A stretch of DNA of 64,000 nt from Chitinophaga eiseniae. Its GTDB lineage: Bacteria; Bacteroidota; Bacteroidia; Chitinophagales; Chitinophagaceae. The stretch is taken from NCBI RefSeq assembly GCF_900167135.1, contig NZ_FUWZ01000001.1, positions 186,001-250,000 on the forward strand, given 5' to 3'. Both the position numbers and the translations under genes were made by a program. Numbering within the stretch: the stretch's first letter is position 1; every line of letters begins with the position of its first letter. The notes beneath the pieces were generated by a model. It was not told where the DNA came from. It saw nothing but the letters and a program-made list of their open reading frames with translations, and ran no database searches. Shown in pieces: positions 50,307 to 59,815 of this stretch.

Positions 50307-51350
50307 ATGAAACACCGATGCATAATGACACTACTGCTGGTAATACTGGGGGCGTGCAAAAAAAGCACTGCCCCCGCCGGTGGTAGCGATCAGCATGACA
50401 AAATACAAATCGCCGTTACCGCGCCGGAAACAGGATATATCTACCTGGACGGCGCCTATACCGGCGTACAGACGCCCGGCAGCATCGCTGTCGCCAGCGG
50501 GAAACATATAGTAGGCGTGGCTTTGCGGAATTCATGGCAATACCTGCGGAAGGAAAGCCATGTCACCGGCGCCGCCACATTGAATTTTACTACGGCAGAC
50601 AAACCCGCTCCCAAAGTATGGAAAGCTCTCTGGATAGGACTGTACGAGACAAAAGGCATTACCTCCTCCGGCGAATGCAGTACACATTTCTCGCAGACGG
50701 AGCTGAACATGGGCTACGATTTTTTTCAATGGAGCATCCAACAACATTTTGAGAAGTATGCGTACAACACCATTCACTGGGATGTTGTGAGGAAAGACAT
50801 CACACTACCGGTAACGCTTACACGTTCGCCAAATGGTAACTTTACCGTGGAACCTTCCACCATCGCGGCAATGATGCCGGAAATACAGCCCGGCGCTTAT
50901 GACTGCGTATTCGTTTTCTGGCGCGAAAGTGAAGGCGCCTGTAACTTTAAAAGCAACTACTTCGGCCTGGCATGGACCAACCCGCTCAAAGAAAGTATCA
51001 AAACAGGATTCGTTACTATCAAGTTCGACGCAGCGGCCAGCCTGGCCGACAGGATCAACTACTACAAAACGAATGACCCCGGCGTATGGCTGCACGAATG
51101 GCTGCATACCGTCGGGGAAAATTTCTACCAGGACAAGGGCCTGCAACTGCCGCGCAAAGCCGGCGACGGCCTCGCCGTCCACGCAGCGGAAATGTATAAC
51201 TACGTTTTCCCGTGGATGGACTGGTACCGCGACTTTATGGCGGGCACCGTGGTCAATGCCAACGGCACGCCACGTTACCTCGGCATAGGCCCGGAAGCGA
51301 TGCTGGGCTGCTCCCTTCGGGAGAAAGCGGCGGCCACTTGTCAGGATTAA
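50307..51350 (+). CDS. PEGA-domain lipoprotein with a zincin-like metallopeptidase motif
   Basis: 347 residues from ATG 50307 (an earlier ATG at 50280 overlaps the SusD stop, but this start gives the lipoprotein signal TLLLVILGACKKSTAPAGGS). A PEGA-type beta domain (about 30-95: TAPETGYIYLDGAYTGVQTP, GSIAVASGKHIVGVALRN) is followed by a domain of about 240 residues with a His-Glu-Trp-Leu-His motif (H263 to H267) in VWLHEWLHTVGENFYQDKG, the HExxHxxG core of zincins. A Glu or Asp later (HAAEMYNYVFPWMDW) could be the third ligand. The surrounding sequence is not one of the common peptidase families I know. A secreted protease or a non-catalytic binding module are both possible. It is inside the PUL, between SusD and GH27. 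Confidence 0.7.
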   Translation: MKHRCIMTLLLVILGACKKSTAPAGGSDQHDKIQIAVTAPETGYIYLDGAYTGVQTPGSIAVASGKHIVGVALRNSWQYLRKESHVTGAATLNFTTADKPAPKVWKALWIGLYETKGITSSGECSTHFSQTELNMGYDFFQWSIQQHFEKYAYNTIHWDVVRKDITLPVTLTRSPNGNFTVEPSTIAAMMPEIQPGAYDCVFVFWRESEGACNFKSNYFGLAWTNPLKESIKTGFVTIKFDAAASLADRINYYKTNDPGVWLHEWLHTVGENFYQDKGLQLPRKAGDGLAVHAAEMYNYVFPWMDWYRDFMAGTVVNANGTPRYLGIGPEAMLGCSLREKAAATCQD

Positions 51351-51375
51351 TTGTTCATCATCTCACAAAGAAAAA

Positions 51376-52578
51376 ATGAAAAAACTGATATGGAACGTGT
51401 TGGCATTGGCGCTGACGCATATCTCCACGGCACAGAAATTTGAAGGGCTGGCGCCTACGCCGCCTATGGGCTGGAACAGCTGGAATACCTTCCAGACGGG
51501 CATCAACGAAAAGCTGATCATGGAAACGGCGGATATCCTGGTGTCTTCCGGCATGAAAGACGCCGGCTATACCTACCTGGTGCTCGACGATGGCTGGATG
51601 GCCATGGAGCGCGACAGCCTCGGAAATCTGGTCCCCGACCCGCAGAAGTTCCCCCATGGCCTCAAAGCGGTGGTGGACTATGTGCACAGCAAAGGCCTGA
51701 AATTTGGCATGTACAACTGCGCCGGCACGCTCACCTGTGCCAAGTACCCCGGCACCCGCGGTTATGAGTACCAGGATGCACGCAACTATGCCGCCTGGGA
51801 CATCGATTATCTCAAATACGACTGGTGCAATACCCACGGCATCAACGCTAAAGAAGCTTATACCACCATGAGCCATGCGTTGCGCAAAGCCGGCCGCCCT
51901 ATGATCTTCAGTCTGTGCGAATGGGGCGTAAACAAGCCATGGGAGTGGGGCGCCCCGGTGGGCCAACTGTGGCGCACCACCGAAGATATCTGGCAGGTGT
52001 TTGACTCCGTACACAGCCACGGTACCTGGGACGCCCTCAGCGTAATGCGCATCGCCGATATACAGGATAGCCTCCGCCGTTATTCCGGCCCCGGTCACTG
52101 GAATGATCCGGACATGCTGGAAGTAGGTAACGGGATGACTTATACGGAAGACAGGACTCATTTCTCCCTCTGGGCCATGATGGCCGCTCCACTGATGGCC
52201 GGTAACGATATCCGGAAAATGACGCCCGCTACCAAAGCCATCCTTACCAACAAAGACGTGATCGCCATCGACCAGGACCCTTTAGGTATACAGGGCTTTA
52301 AATTTTCTGATAAAGACAGCTTGCAGATATGGTTCAAACCCTTGCAGCACGGCGACTGGGCCGTTTGTTTCCTGAACCGAAGCAGCCACGATGCCACGGT
52401 GCATTTTAACTGGAAAGAGACCGCTGTGGTGGACAATATCTTCCACCATGCATTGAAACAGGATGTTCATTATACCCTGTACAACGTGTGGACAGGTAAA
52501 AATGAAGGCACTACGAAAAAACCGTTCAACACCGTGATTCAACCACATGATATCGTGATGTTCCGGTTAAAGCAATAA
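51376..52578 (+). CDS. Alpha-galactosidase, glycoside hydrolase family 27
   Basis: 400 residues, signal peptide about 1-19 (WNVLALALTHISTAQ). The GH27 signature opens the domain: LAPTPPMGWNSWNTFQTGIN; then AGYTYLVLDDGWMAMERDSL, FPHGLKAVVDYVHSKGLKFG, YNCAGTLTCAKYPGTRGYEY, and the catalytic nucleophile in WDIDYLKYDWCNTHGI (second Asp). The acid/base Asp lies in SGPGHWNDPDMLEVGNGMTY. The C-terminal beta domain (about 310-400) is the usual antiparallel sandwich. The enzyme cleaves terminal alpha-1,6 (or -1,3/1,4) galactosyl residues in the periplasm, consistent with a galactoside- or galactomannan-degrading PUL. 25 bp follow the PEGA-zincin gene; 5 bp precede the next gene. Confidence 0.95.
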   Translation: MKKLIWNVLALALTHISTAQKFEGLAPTPPMGWNSWNTFQTGINEKLIMETADILVSSGMKDAGYTYLVLDDGWMAMERDSLGNLVPDPQKFPHGLKAVVDYVHSKGLKFGMYNCAGTLTCAKYPGTRGYEYQDARNYAAWDIDYLKYDWCNTHGINAKEAYTTMSHALRKAGRPMIFSLCEWGVNKPWEWGAPVGQLWRTTEDIWQVFDSVHSHGTWDALSVMRIADIQDSLRRYSGPGHWNDPDMLEVGNGMTYTEDRTHFSLWAMMAAPLMAGNDIRKMTPATKAILTNKDVIAIDQDPLGIQGFKFSDKDSLQIWFKPLQHGDWAVCFLNRSSHDATVHFNWKETAVVDNIFHHALKQDVHYTLYNVWTGKNEGTTKKPFNTVIQPHDIVMFRLKQ

Positions 52579-52583
52579 TATAC

Positions 52584-54011
52584 ATGAAACGATTCCTGAT
52601 CATAAGCTGGCTGCTCAGCTGCTGCTTCACTGCATTTTCGCAGGGCGCTGTTTTTACGACTACTGATACCGCCGTGCAGCAGGCGTATCGCTGGGCGGCC
52701 GGTATGGTACAGCATTACCGCGGTAATGCCACCGATCCGGCAGGCCCGTGGTATGAGGCCGCGCTGCCTGCGCGTAACGCTTTTTGTATGCGTGATGTAG
52801 CGCATCAGACCATCGGCGCCGCTATCTGCGGGCTGGACAAAGAGAACCGTAACATGCTGCGTGCTTTCGCTACGCATATCGCGGAAAAAAGAGACTGGTG
52901 TTCGTACTGGGAGATCAACAAATGGGCGCTTCCTGCACCGGAAGACTATCGCAACGACCGCGAATTCTGGTACAACCTGAACGCTAATTTCGACCTGCTG
53001 TTTGCCTGCTGGAAGCTATACAAGTGGACCGGCGACAAATCGTACATACAGCATCCGGTATTTACGCATTTTTTTGATAAAACGGCGAACGAATATATCC
53101 ATCGATGGGTACTGCAGCCGGATTCTCTTTTCACGCGGCCGCTGCATCCGAATGCGCCAACGCCTTTCAATAAGCAGGATTATTTTCATCGATGCCGTGG
53201 GCTGGCATCCTACGTAGAAAATGTACCGGACCTTAAAATGGGAGTCGACCTGATAGCGGCCATCTACCGCGGTTTGTCTTCGTTGTCGGCGATAGCGCGA
53301 CTAAATAACGATGTAGCCAAAGCTGCGCGGTATGAAAGCATGGCCCGCCAATACCGGGAGAAAATAGATGCCCATTGGTGGAATAGCGGCGATCAACGCT
53401 ACTACACATGGTATAACGGCGCCGGCGAATTTGGAACAGGAGAAGGGGAGATGTTCCTGCTGTGGTTCGATGCGCTGAAAGATACCGCCCGAAGCAGGCA
53501 GACGATGGCCCATTTGCTGGCTGGCCGGTGGAATGTGGAAACGACCTCCTACCTGCCGGTGATCTGCTATCAGCAAGGGTACTGGCAGCAGGCTCGCGGG
53601 TACCTTTTGCAGCTGTCCGACCCAACTACCCCACGAAGGGAGTATCCTGAAGTGTCTTTCGGCGTGGTGGAAGGGATTGTCCGCGGATTGATGGGGATAG
53701 AACCGGATGCACCGCAGCGGCGCATTACCACCCTTTACCGGGGCCAGGCTGCTGATACCGCTACAGTGCGCGGACTAGGGGTGATGAATACGACTGTCAC
53801 GGTGACGCATAAAGGAAAAGAAACTGTCTTTCAGCATTCAGGTAAACAGCCGTTGCGCTGGCGGGCGGCTTTTGCAGGGAAGCATGATCGTATCCTGGTA
53901 CAGGGCGTGGCCATGGCAGCCAGCTACCAGACGGATAACAACGGGCAGATAATATCCTTTGTGGATATAAAAGTGCCTGCCGGGACAAGTTGGAAAGCAG
54001 CAATTAAGTAA
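52584..54011 (+). CDS. (Alpha/alpha)6 six-hairpin glycosidase-like protein
   Basis: 475 residues, signal peptide about 1-20 (SWLLSCCFTAFSQ). The body (about 25-385) shows the helical-hairpin pattern of (alpha/alpha)6 glycosidases: WYEAALPARNAFCMRDVAHQ with an acidic residue near the barrel entrance, EFWYNLNANFDLLFACWKLY, YFHRCRGLASYVENVPDLKM, EFGTGEGEMFLLWFDALKDT, PEVSFGVVEGIVRGLMGIEP. A C-terminal beta domain follows (about 390-475). Candidate catalytic acids are Asp/Glu in RDVAHQ and GEGEMFL. I cannot assign a GH family number. It is the last gene of the PUL, 5 bp after GH27, followed by a strong terminator, and probably acts on the same glycan backbone or side chain. Confidence 0.78.
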   Translation: MKRFLIISWLLSCCFTAFSQGAVFTTTDTAVQQAYRWAAGMVQHYRGNATDPAGPWYEAALPARNAFCMRDVAHQTIGAAICGLDKENRNMLRAFATHIAEKRDWCSYWEINKWALPAPEDYRNDREFWYNLNANFDLLFACWKLYKWTGDKSYIQHPVFTHFFDKTANEYIHRWVLQPDSLFTRPLHPNAPTPFNKQDYFHRCRGLASYVENVPDLKMGVDLIAAIYRGLSSLSAIARLNNDVAKAARYESMARQYREKIDAHWWNSGDQRYYTWYNGAGEFGTGEGEMFLLWFDALKDTARSRQTMAHLLAGRWNVETTSYLPVICYQQGYWQQARGYLLQLSDPTTPRREYPEVSFGVVEGIVRGLMGIEPDAPQRRITTLYRGQAADTATVRGLGVMNTTVTVTHKGKETVFQHSGKQPLRWRAAFAGKHDRILVQGVAMAASYQTDNNGQIISFVDIKVPAGTSWKAAIK

Positions 54012-54048
54012 AACCTGTCACCTGTAATTGAAAGCCTTATAAACAATC

Positions 54049-54084
54049 AAAAGGCCCTGAAGCAGCTGCTTCAGGGCCTTTTTT
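54049..54084. terminator. Bidirectional terminator between PUL and siderophore receptor
   Basis: 17-bp perfect arms (AAAAGGCCCTGAAGCAG / CTGCTTCAGGGCCTTTT, 54049-54065 with 54066-54082) without loop bases, flanked by A and T runs. It ends 18 bp before the stop of the convergent receptor gene at 54102. Confidence 0.88.
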
Positions 54085-54101
54085 CGATAGTGCTGTATGG
54101 G

Positions 54102-56438
54102 TTAGTAGTTAACGGTAATGCCTATATTAAATGCAGTGCCTCTTCCTTTGGAATAGAATCCCGGGATCATGAACCATTGTGACCTGGCTGGGAAATAATC
54201 TGCGTTGAACAGGTTTTCAATGCCTAGTGTCAGCATGGTGCTGCGGGTTACGCGGTAGCTGGCGTTGAAGTTAAACAGGTGGTAGGCTTTCACGATGCCT
54301 TCGTTGCCTTTGTACAATCCGCTGGGCAGTTTGTCGAAGCGGTCACGTTTCAGGATGCCGTTGTAGTGCACCTGTAATTCCAGACCGCTCAGCGGGCGAT
54401 AGGCGATGCTGCTGCCTGCTTTCGGGGCGGCGATGCGGCGGCCGTTGAGGTACATCCTGTAGTCTCCGGTGCGGCCGGTATCGGCTTTGCCTTCCACATA
54501 GCTGAAAGCCAGGTTCAGGTCCACCCTGGAAACGGGCTGGTAGTGTGCTGTGGCTTCAAAACCATAGATGCGTTCAGGAGTACGGCTCACGTTAAACAGA
54601 TCGGTGGCGGCATCGTACACCATTTCAGCGCCCAGTTTGGAAGTGCTGATAAAGCCGGTCAGTTCAAAGCGGAATTTTTGTGCTTTGCTGACGAAGCCCA
54701 GTTCATAGTTATTTACCAGTACTGCTTCTGTATTGATCTTGCTGATGTTGTCCACTTTGGCGTCGCGCAGGGCGAGGCCAACGTCTGTCACAGAGAAGCC
54801 TTGTGAGAAGCTGGCATAAGGCTGGAAGGCCGGGAAACGATTATAACGGACACCCACGTTGAACAGGGTAGAAGTATAAGTGAGGTCGCCGCCCTTTACA
54901 GCAAAGCTGGGCGTGATGGTTTGGCCGCTGGCGTTGGTGATACGCAGTGTGGTATAGTCATCCACGCTGATTTTCACTCTTTCCATCCGCACGCCGCCTT
55001 TCAGGATCAGGTCATCCAGCAGTCTCCACTGCGTTTCCGCAAAAGGCGCCACGTTGAACATGTTCATCTCCGGCACCCAGATACGGCCGTCTACCAGTGG
55101 CTGGGAGGTGATGTCGTTGATAAAGTCCGCACCGTAAGAGAGACTGCCCTGGCGGGTGATGGGGGAGTTGAACATAAAGCGGAAGCCTTTTTTCTTTGAC
55201 AGCGTATGGGATTGACCGTCGCCGCCTTCAAAGCGTCCGAGGGATACGTAAAATACGTCGTCCCTGGATTCGTAGTAGGCGTCTGTTTGCAGGCTGGTAC
55301 CGCCTATCAGGCTGTCGGCATGCCAGGACAGTTGCAGGTTATGGTTACCGTTGATGCCTGTCGGCTTCCCGGTTTGTTTACCTAATACGCCGGTGGCGGG
55401 CTGTTCGGTGAGAAAGTTGCCGTTCACCAGCGTATAGTTGGAGTGCTGCTGGCTGTTGTAATAGTTATACATCAGCTGGATGCGCTGGCGGCGGTTGGGG
55501 GCGTACCCCAGTTTCACAAAAGCGTTGTAGCTGTCGGTTTCCCCGAGGCTGTAGTTGGTGCCTACCAGTTTCCCTTTGGCATCTTTCCATTCGCCGTTGT
55601 GTTCATATACACCGCTGACAGCGTAATCGAATTTTCCGAGCTTACCATGTAATAACTGACCGATGCGTCCGCCGGTGCTGCCTTTGAGGCTGGCCAGGGA
55701 GCCGGTGAGGTTGACGGAGGTCCTGCCGGCGATGGGAGTATTGTCTTTAGGCGTAAGCGTGATGTAGTTGATCAAACCACCGGAAGCGCCGTTACCGTAG
55801 ATGGCAGTGGCGCCTTTGATCACGTCGATACGTTCCAGCACGGCGGGGTCGATAGACCGCAGGTCCACTTCACCGTTACGCAAAGGGGTGGATTGCGGGA
55901 TACCGTCTATCATAATGAGCACCGACCGGCCACGGAGGGACTGTCCCACGTTACTGTTGGTTTGTGCCGACGGTGCGAGGCCGGGCACTTCATTGGCGAG
56001 TATCTGGGTGATGTCGGAAGTGACGGCAAGGTTGTCTTCCAGCGTTTTGCGGGTGAGGACGGTCACGGAAGAAGGTACATTGTCCAGTGATTCCGGTTTG
56101 CGGCTGGCAGATACGATCACTTCGCCGAGGGCGCGGGAAGATTGTTCCAGCATCCAGTCGGCCGTTGTCTGTCCTGCGGTAAAAGACCGCGTTTGTGATG
56201 TATAGCCCATCAGGCTGACCGTCAGTGAAAATGTGTCCGGCCGGTTGATGGAAAGCGAATATTTCCCGTCTTTATCTGTGAAGGTGGCTGTTTTCGCGCC
56301 GTTGACCCTGATAGTGGCATGCCTGAGCGGTCCTTCGGAAGATTGCACAGTACCGCTGATACTGGTTTGCGCTACTGTAGTCATGGTGACCAGGCTGAGA
56401 AAAAATCCTGTGACAGCGACTTTAAATGAAGTGATCAT
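54102..56438 (-). CDS. TonB-dependent siderophore-type receptor
   Basis: 778 residues from ATG 56438 (the frame opens eight codons earlier with a less basic start). Signal peptide about 1-25 (VAVTGFFLSLVTMTTVAQ). A carboxypeptidase-regulatory-like domain (about 28-105: ISGTVQSSEGPLRHATIRVN, VSLMGYTSQTRSFTAGQTTA) is followed by a plug (about 110-230: EVIVSASRKPESLDNVPSSV, LRGRSVLIMIDGIPQSTPLR, IDVIKGATAIYGNGASGGLI) and a barrel whose last segment is LTLGIENLFNADYFPARSQW then GRGTAFNIGITVNY, a form seen in hydroxamate/citrate-type siderophore receptors (FhuE/IutA-like). It is divergent from an AraC gene (56556), so it is probably controlled by iron and siderophore availability through that regulator. 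Confidence 0.92.
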   Translation of the reverse strand: MITSFKVAVTGFFLSLVTMTTVAQTSISGTVQSSEGPLRHATIRVNGAKTATFTDKDGKYSLSINRPDTFSLTVSLMGYTSQTRSFTAGQTTADWMLEQSSRALGEVIVSASRKPESLDNVPSSVTVLTRKTLEDNLAVTSDITQILANEVPGLAPSAQTNSNVGQSLRGRSVLIMIDGIPQSTPLRNGEVDLRSIDPAVLERIDVIKGATAIYGNGASGGLINYITLTPKDNTPIAGRTSVNLTGSLASLKGSTGGRIGQLLHGKLGKFDYAVSGVYEHNGEWKDAKGKLVGTNYSLGETDSYNAFVKLGYAPNRRQRIQLMYNYYNSQQHSNYTLVNGNFLTEQPATGVLGKQTGKPTGINGNHNLQLSWHADSLIGGTSLQTDAYYESRDDVFYVSLGRFEGGDGQSHTLSKKKGFRFMFNSPITRQGSLSYGADFINDITSQPLVDGRIWVPEMNMFNVAPFAETQWRLLDDLILKGGVRMERVKISVDDYTTLRITNASGQTITPSFAVKGGDLTYTSTLFNVGVRYNRFPAFQPYASFSQGFSVTDVGLALRDAKVDNISKINTEAVLVNNYELGFVSKAQKFRFELTGFISTSKLGAEMVYDAATDLFNVSRTPERIYGFEATAHYQPVSRVDLNLAFSYVEGKADTGRTGDYRMYLNGRRIAAPKAGSSIAYRPLSGLELQVHYNGILKRDRFDKLPSGLYKGNEGIVKAYHLFNFNASYRVTRSTMLTLGIENLFNADYFPARSQWFMIPGFYSKGRGTAFNIGITVNY

Positions 56439-56555
56439 GGTTGGATGTCGAAATTTGTGCAAAATTATCTTGCTAAATTGACGATGGTTAATCGAATCGG
56501 GAATTTCTTTTTGTCCGGAAGAAAAAAAATCGGATGTAGGAAATCATTAATTTGA

Positions 56556-57383
56556 ATGCGCGATATGAAAAGTATTCCGGTTAGAAATATCCGGCGTGGT
56601 CATCCCCGGGACTTTGGTATACAGGATCTGTCGGAGATGATGGCTGGTAAAGGCATGGTGCAGGAACTGCACCGGCACGACTTTTTTTATGTGCTTGCAC
56701 TGGAGAAAGGTGCGGGAGCGCATGAAATAGATTTTGTTCCCTATGTAGCGGGGAGCCATGCCGTCTATTTCCTGCGCCCCGGCCAGGTGCATCAGCTCCG
56801 GCTGAAAGCCGGAAGCACCGGTTTTATGATGCAGTTTACAGCTGGTTTTTGTCATCATACACAGCTGCTGCGCAAGGTAGGAGCTGTCAACGCCTACGTG
56901 GATAAAGAGGGGAGCGTTCTGCGGGTGTTGGCGGACATCTTCCGGGAGTACCAACAGCAGCAGGCGCAATACCGGGAGGTGATCCAGGCCTCGTTGCACA
57001 TATTTTTGATAACATTACTACGATTGCAGCAACAGCCGGCAGTGGATAACGCCCATACCTATACGCAGGAAAGACTGGAGGCATTGCTGGACCTGCTGGA
57101 AACGCATATCCACACGCAAAAGAGAGCGTCGCAGTATGCGGCGATGCTGCATCTGTCGCTGTATCAGCTTAATACCGTCACCCGGGCGGCGTTGGGTAAA
57201 ACCGTGTCGGAACTGATCAACGGGCAGATCATACTGGAAGCCAAAAGACAGCTGCTGGCCACTACGGCGCAGGTAAGCCGGATAGCGGAGCTGCTGGGCT
57301 ATGAAGATGTTTCTTACTTTATCCGCTTCTTTAAAAAACAGACAGGGGTTACGCCGGAAGTATTCAGGAGGCATCATAGTTGA
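56556..57383 (+). CDS. AraC-family transcriptional regulator
   Basis: 275 residues. A cupin-like N-terminal domain (about 25-115: MVQELHRHDFFYVLALEKGA, AVYFLRPGQVHQLRLKAGST) is followed by a helical linker and the two-helix-turn-helix domain at about 180-272 (ASQYAAMLHLSLYQLNTVTR, LGKTVSELINGQIILEAKRQ, IAELLGYEDVSYFIRFFKKQ, TGVTPEVFRRHH). Its start region is 117 bp from the receptor gene (56438) in the divergent direction, a classical arrangement for siderophore-receptor regulators. The ligand may be a ferric siderophore bound by the cupin domain; no iron-binding motif can be pinned down. The methyltransferase gene downstream has its own -7 element. Confidence 0.92.
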   Translation: MRDMKSIPVRNIRRGHPRDFGIQDLSEMMAGKGMVQELHRHDFFYVLALEKGAGAHEIDFVPYVAGSHAVYFLRPGQVHQLRLKAGSTGFMMQFTAGFCHHTQLLRKVGAVNAYVDKEGSVLRVLADIFREYQQQQAQYREVIQASLHIFLITLLRLQQQPAVDNAHTYTQERLEALLDLLETHIHTQKRASQYAAMLHLSLYQLNTVTRAALGKTVSELINGQIILEAKRQLLATTAQVSRIAELLGYEDVSYFIRFFKKQTGVTPEVFRRHHS

Positions 57384-57457
57384 CGTACCCGGTAATAATT
57401 TAACCGCTGTTCTGTTGAATCCCACTTTTGTCCTGTTCTTTTCCTGGCAGCACCTGG

Positions 57458-57465
57458 TAACTTTG
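57458..57465 (+). promoter_or_regulatory. -7 element (TAACTTTG) before the methyltransferase gene
   Basis: Perfect TAnnTTTG 15 bp upstream of ATG 57481. A TTTG at 57427-57430 would be an over-wide -33 box (27 bp gap), so the -7 call stands mainly on its own. Confidence 0.5.
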
Positions 57466-57480
57466 GAGAAAACAATCATC

Positions 57481-58098
57481 ATGAAAGAGAAATGGGATGA
57501 AAGATATCAACAGGAGGGATTCGCCTATGGAAAAGAACCCAATGAGTTTTTCCGGGAATGGCTGCCGAAGTTCACGCCGGGCGCCATACTGATGCCGGCC
57601 GACGGAGAGGGCCGCAACGGCGTATTCGCGGCGCAACAGGGCTGGAAGGTCACCTCTTTTGACCAGAGCGATACCGCAAAGATAAAAGCCACCCAACTGG
57701 CAGCAGAACGGCAGGTATTCCTTCATTACATTGTCGGCAACCTGGAAGACCTTCGTTTTGAAGAATCTTCCTTCGACGCCATAGGCCTGATATACGCCCA
57801 CTTTGCAGGCGATAAAAAGGCACAGTTCCACCGCCAGCTGGATACTTATCTCAAACCGGGCGGTATCATTATCTTTGAGGCATTCAGTAAGAATCACCTT
57901 AGCTTTAAGAAAGCCAATCCCCGCGTGGGCGGCCCTGAAGCGATGGCTGACCTGTATTCAAAAGAAGAGATCAACGCAGATTTCGGAAATTATGATATCC
58001 TGTGGCTGATCGAAGAAGAGGTATTGTTGAATGAAGGGAGTTTTCATGCAGGAAGAGGGGCTGTTATCCGGTTTGTGGGGCGGAAGAAAAACGTATAG
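57481..58098 (+). CDS. Class I SAM-dependent methyltransferase
   Basis: 205 residues from ATG 57481; the open frame continues upstream to 57301 inside the AraC gene, but that is a chance extension, and KEKWDERYQQEGFAYGKEPN is the typical start of this family (tellurite-resistance/thiopurine-like methyltransferases). SAM motif I reads ILMPADGEGRNGVFAAQQG, with post-I acid DQSDTAKIKA, and motif IV region FDAIGLIYAHFAGDKKAQFH. The substrate is unknown; a small thiol, metalloid or other xenobiotic is plausible for the TehB-like type. Terminated by the hairpin at 58101. Confidence 0.88.
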   Translation: MKEKWDERYQQEGFAYGKEPNEFFREWLPKFTPGAILMPADGEGRNGVFAAQQGWKVTSFDQSDTAKIKATQLAAERQVFLHYIVGNLEDLRFEESSFDAIGLIYAHFAGDKKAQFHRQLDTYLKPGGIIIFEAFSKNHLSFKKANPRVGGPEAMADLYSKEEINADFGNYDILWLIEEEVLLNEGSFHAGRGAVIRFVGRKKNV

Positions 58099-58100
58099 GC

Positions 58101-58134
58101 GGTACCGGAGGGACGACTCCCCCCGGTACCTTTT
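58101..58134 (+). terminator. Rho-independent terminator after the methyltransferase gene
   Basis: 8-bp stem GGTACCGG/CCGGTACC (58101-58108 with 58123-58130), possibly extended by GGG/CCC inside, followed by TTTT. It lies between the methyltransferase stop and the convergent groL stop. Confidence 0.7.
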
Positions 58135-58139
58135 GTAAA

Positions 58140-59768
58140 TTAATAGTCCATGCCTCCCATGCCTGCAGGGGCGGTGGCAGGAGCTTCTTTCTTCGGTTTG
58201 TCGGCCACCACGCATTCGGTGGTGAGTAACATTCCGGCGATAGAAGCTGCATTTTCAAGTGCAATGCGGGTTACTTTGGCGGGGTCGATAACGCCTGCCT
58301 GTAGTAACGGTTCATATTGTTCTGTCCGGGCGTTAAAGCCGTAGTCGCCCTGGCCTTCCCTGATTTTCTGTACTACTACGCTGCCCTCTATGCCGCAGTT
58401 GGACACAATCTGGCGCAGGGGTTCTTCCACTGCTCTTTTCACCAGGGTGATGCCTGTGTTTTCATCAGCGTTCAGTCCCTTTAAGTCCGGCAGGGCCGCC
58501 ACCGCACGTACATAGGCCACCCCGCCGCCGGGTACTATGCCTTCTTCTATCGCTGCACGGGTGGCGTGGAGGGCGTCGTCCACCCGGTCTTTTTTCTCTT
58601 TCATTTCCACTTCTGTAGTAGCGCCTACATACAGTACGGCTACGCCGCCGCTGAGCTTCGCCAGCCTTTCCTGTAGTTTCTCTTTGTCATAAGTGGAAGT
58701 AGTAGTGCTGAGTTGTGCTCTTATCTGGGCGATACGGCCATCGATATCTTCTTTGTTGCCATGGCCGCCCACAATGGTGGTATTGTCTTTGGTGATGATC
58801 ACGGAAGAAGCGGTGCCGAGGTGGCTAAGGTCGGCGTTTTCCAGCTTATAGCCCTGCTCTTCGCTGATCACCGTGCCTTTGGTGAGGATAGCGATGTCCG
58901 CAAGCAGGTCTTTTCTTCTGTCGCCGAAGCCGGGCGCTTTAACGGCGGCTATTTTGAGTGTGCCACGGAGTCTGTTGACCACCAACGTGGCCAGTGCTTC
59001 CCCTTCCAGGTCTTCTGCGATGATGAGCAGCGGTCTTCCGCTCTGGGCGGTCTTTTCCAGGAGATGGAGGATGTCTTTCATCACGCTGATTTTTTTATCG
59101 CAGATGAGAATGTAGGGATTGTCCAGCTCGGCTTGCATTTTTTCCGGGTTCGTTACGAAGTAGGGAGAGAGGTAGCCCCGGTCGAACTGCATCCCTTCCA
59201 CTACCTCCACGGTAGTGTCGGTGCCTTTGGCTTCTTCTACCGTGATGACGCCTTCTTTGCCTACTTTACCGAAGGCTTCGGCTATCAGTTTGCCGATCGT
59301 ATCGTCGTTGTTGGCGGAAAGTGCGGCTACCTGGCGGATCTTTTCTCCGGTATGTCCTACCGGCTGCGCTTGCGTCTGCAGGTTGGTCACAATGGCGTCC
59401 ACCGCTTTGTCGATGCCGCGTTTCAGGTCCATCGGGTTAGCGCCGGCGGCCACATTTTTAAGGCCTTCGCCGATGATGGCCTGTGCCAGCACGGTAGCTG
59501 TGGTGGTGCCATCGCCTGCGATATCGGCTGTTTTGGAGGCGACTTCTTTAATCATCTGGGCGCCCATGTTTTCAATCGGGTCTTCCAGCTCTATTTCTTT
59601 GGCTACACTAACGCCGTCCTTCGTGATGTGGGAGGCGCCGAATTTCTTTTCCAGCACTACGTTACGGCCTTTGGGGCCCAGTGTAACCTTCACGGCGTTG
59701 GCCAGGGTGTCAACGCCTTTCTTCATTTTGTTTCTTGCTTCAAGATCAAAGAAAAGTTGCTTTGCCAT
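58140..59768 (-). CDS. groL: Chaperonin GroEL (Hsp60)
   Basis: 542 residues, full length. ATP-binding signatures [20 protein letters not shown] (about 30-50), [18 protein letters not shown] (about 84-101) and the C-terminal equatorial [14 protein letters not shown]. The apical domain has [18 protein letters not shown] and [20 protein letters not shown]. The C-terminal tail is short, PAGMGGMDY, in place of the long GGM repeats of the E. coli protein. It forms 14-mers that fold proteins with GroES. It follows groS by 47 bp on the same strand as usual. Only one groL is seen in the window. Codon use agrees with neighbours; no sign of transfer. Confidence 0.98.
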   Translation of the reverse strand: MAKQLFFDLEARNKMKKGVDTLANAVKVTLGPKGRNVVLEKKFGASHITKDGVSVAKEIELEDPIENMGAQMIKEVASKTADIAGDGTTTATVLAQAIIGEGLKNVAAGANPMDLKRGIDKAVDAIVTNLQTQAQPVGHTGEKIRQVAALSANNDDTIGKLIAEAFGKVGKEGVITVEEAKGTDTTVEVVEGMQFDRGYLSPYFVTNPEKMQAELDNPYILICDKKISVMKDILHLLEKTAQSGRPLLIIAEDLEGEALATLVVNRLRGTLKIAAVKAPGFGDRRKDLLADIAILTKGTVISEEQGYKLENADLSHLGTASSVIITKDNTTIVGGHGNKEDIDGRIAQIRAQLSTTTSTYDKEKLQERLAKLSGGVAVLYVGATTEVEMKEKKDRVDDALHATRAAIEEGIVPGGGVAYVRAVAALPDLKGLNADENTGITLVKRAVEEPLRQIVSNCGIEGSVVVQKIREGQGDYGFNARTEQYEPLLQAGVIDPAKVTRIALENAASIAGMLLTTECVVADKPKKEAPATAPAGMGGMDY

Positions 59769-59815
59769 AGGATTGTTCTTTTAAAAAATGAAAGCGTACA
59801 GATAAAAAAAGTGGA

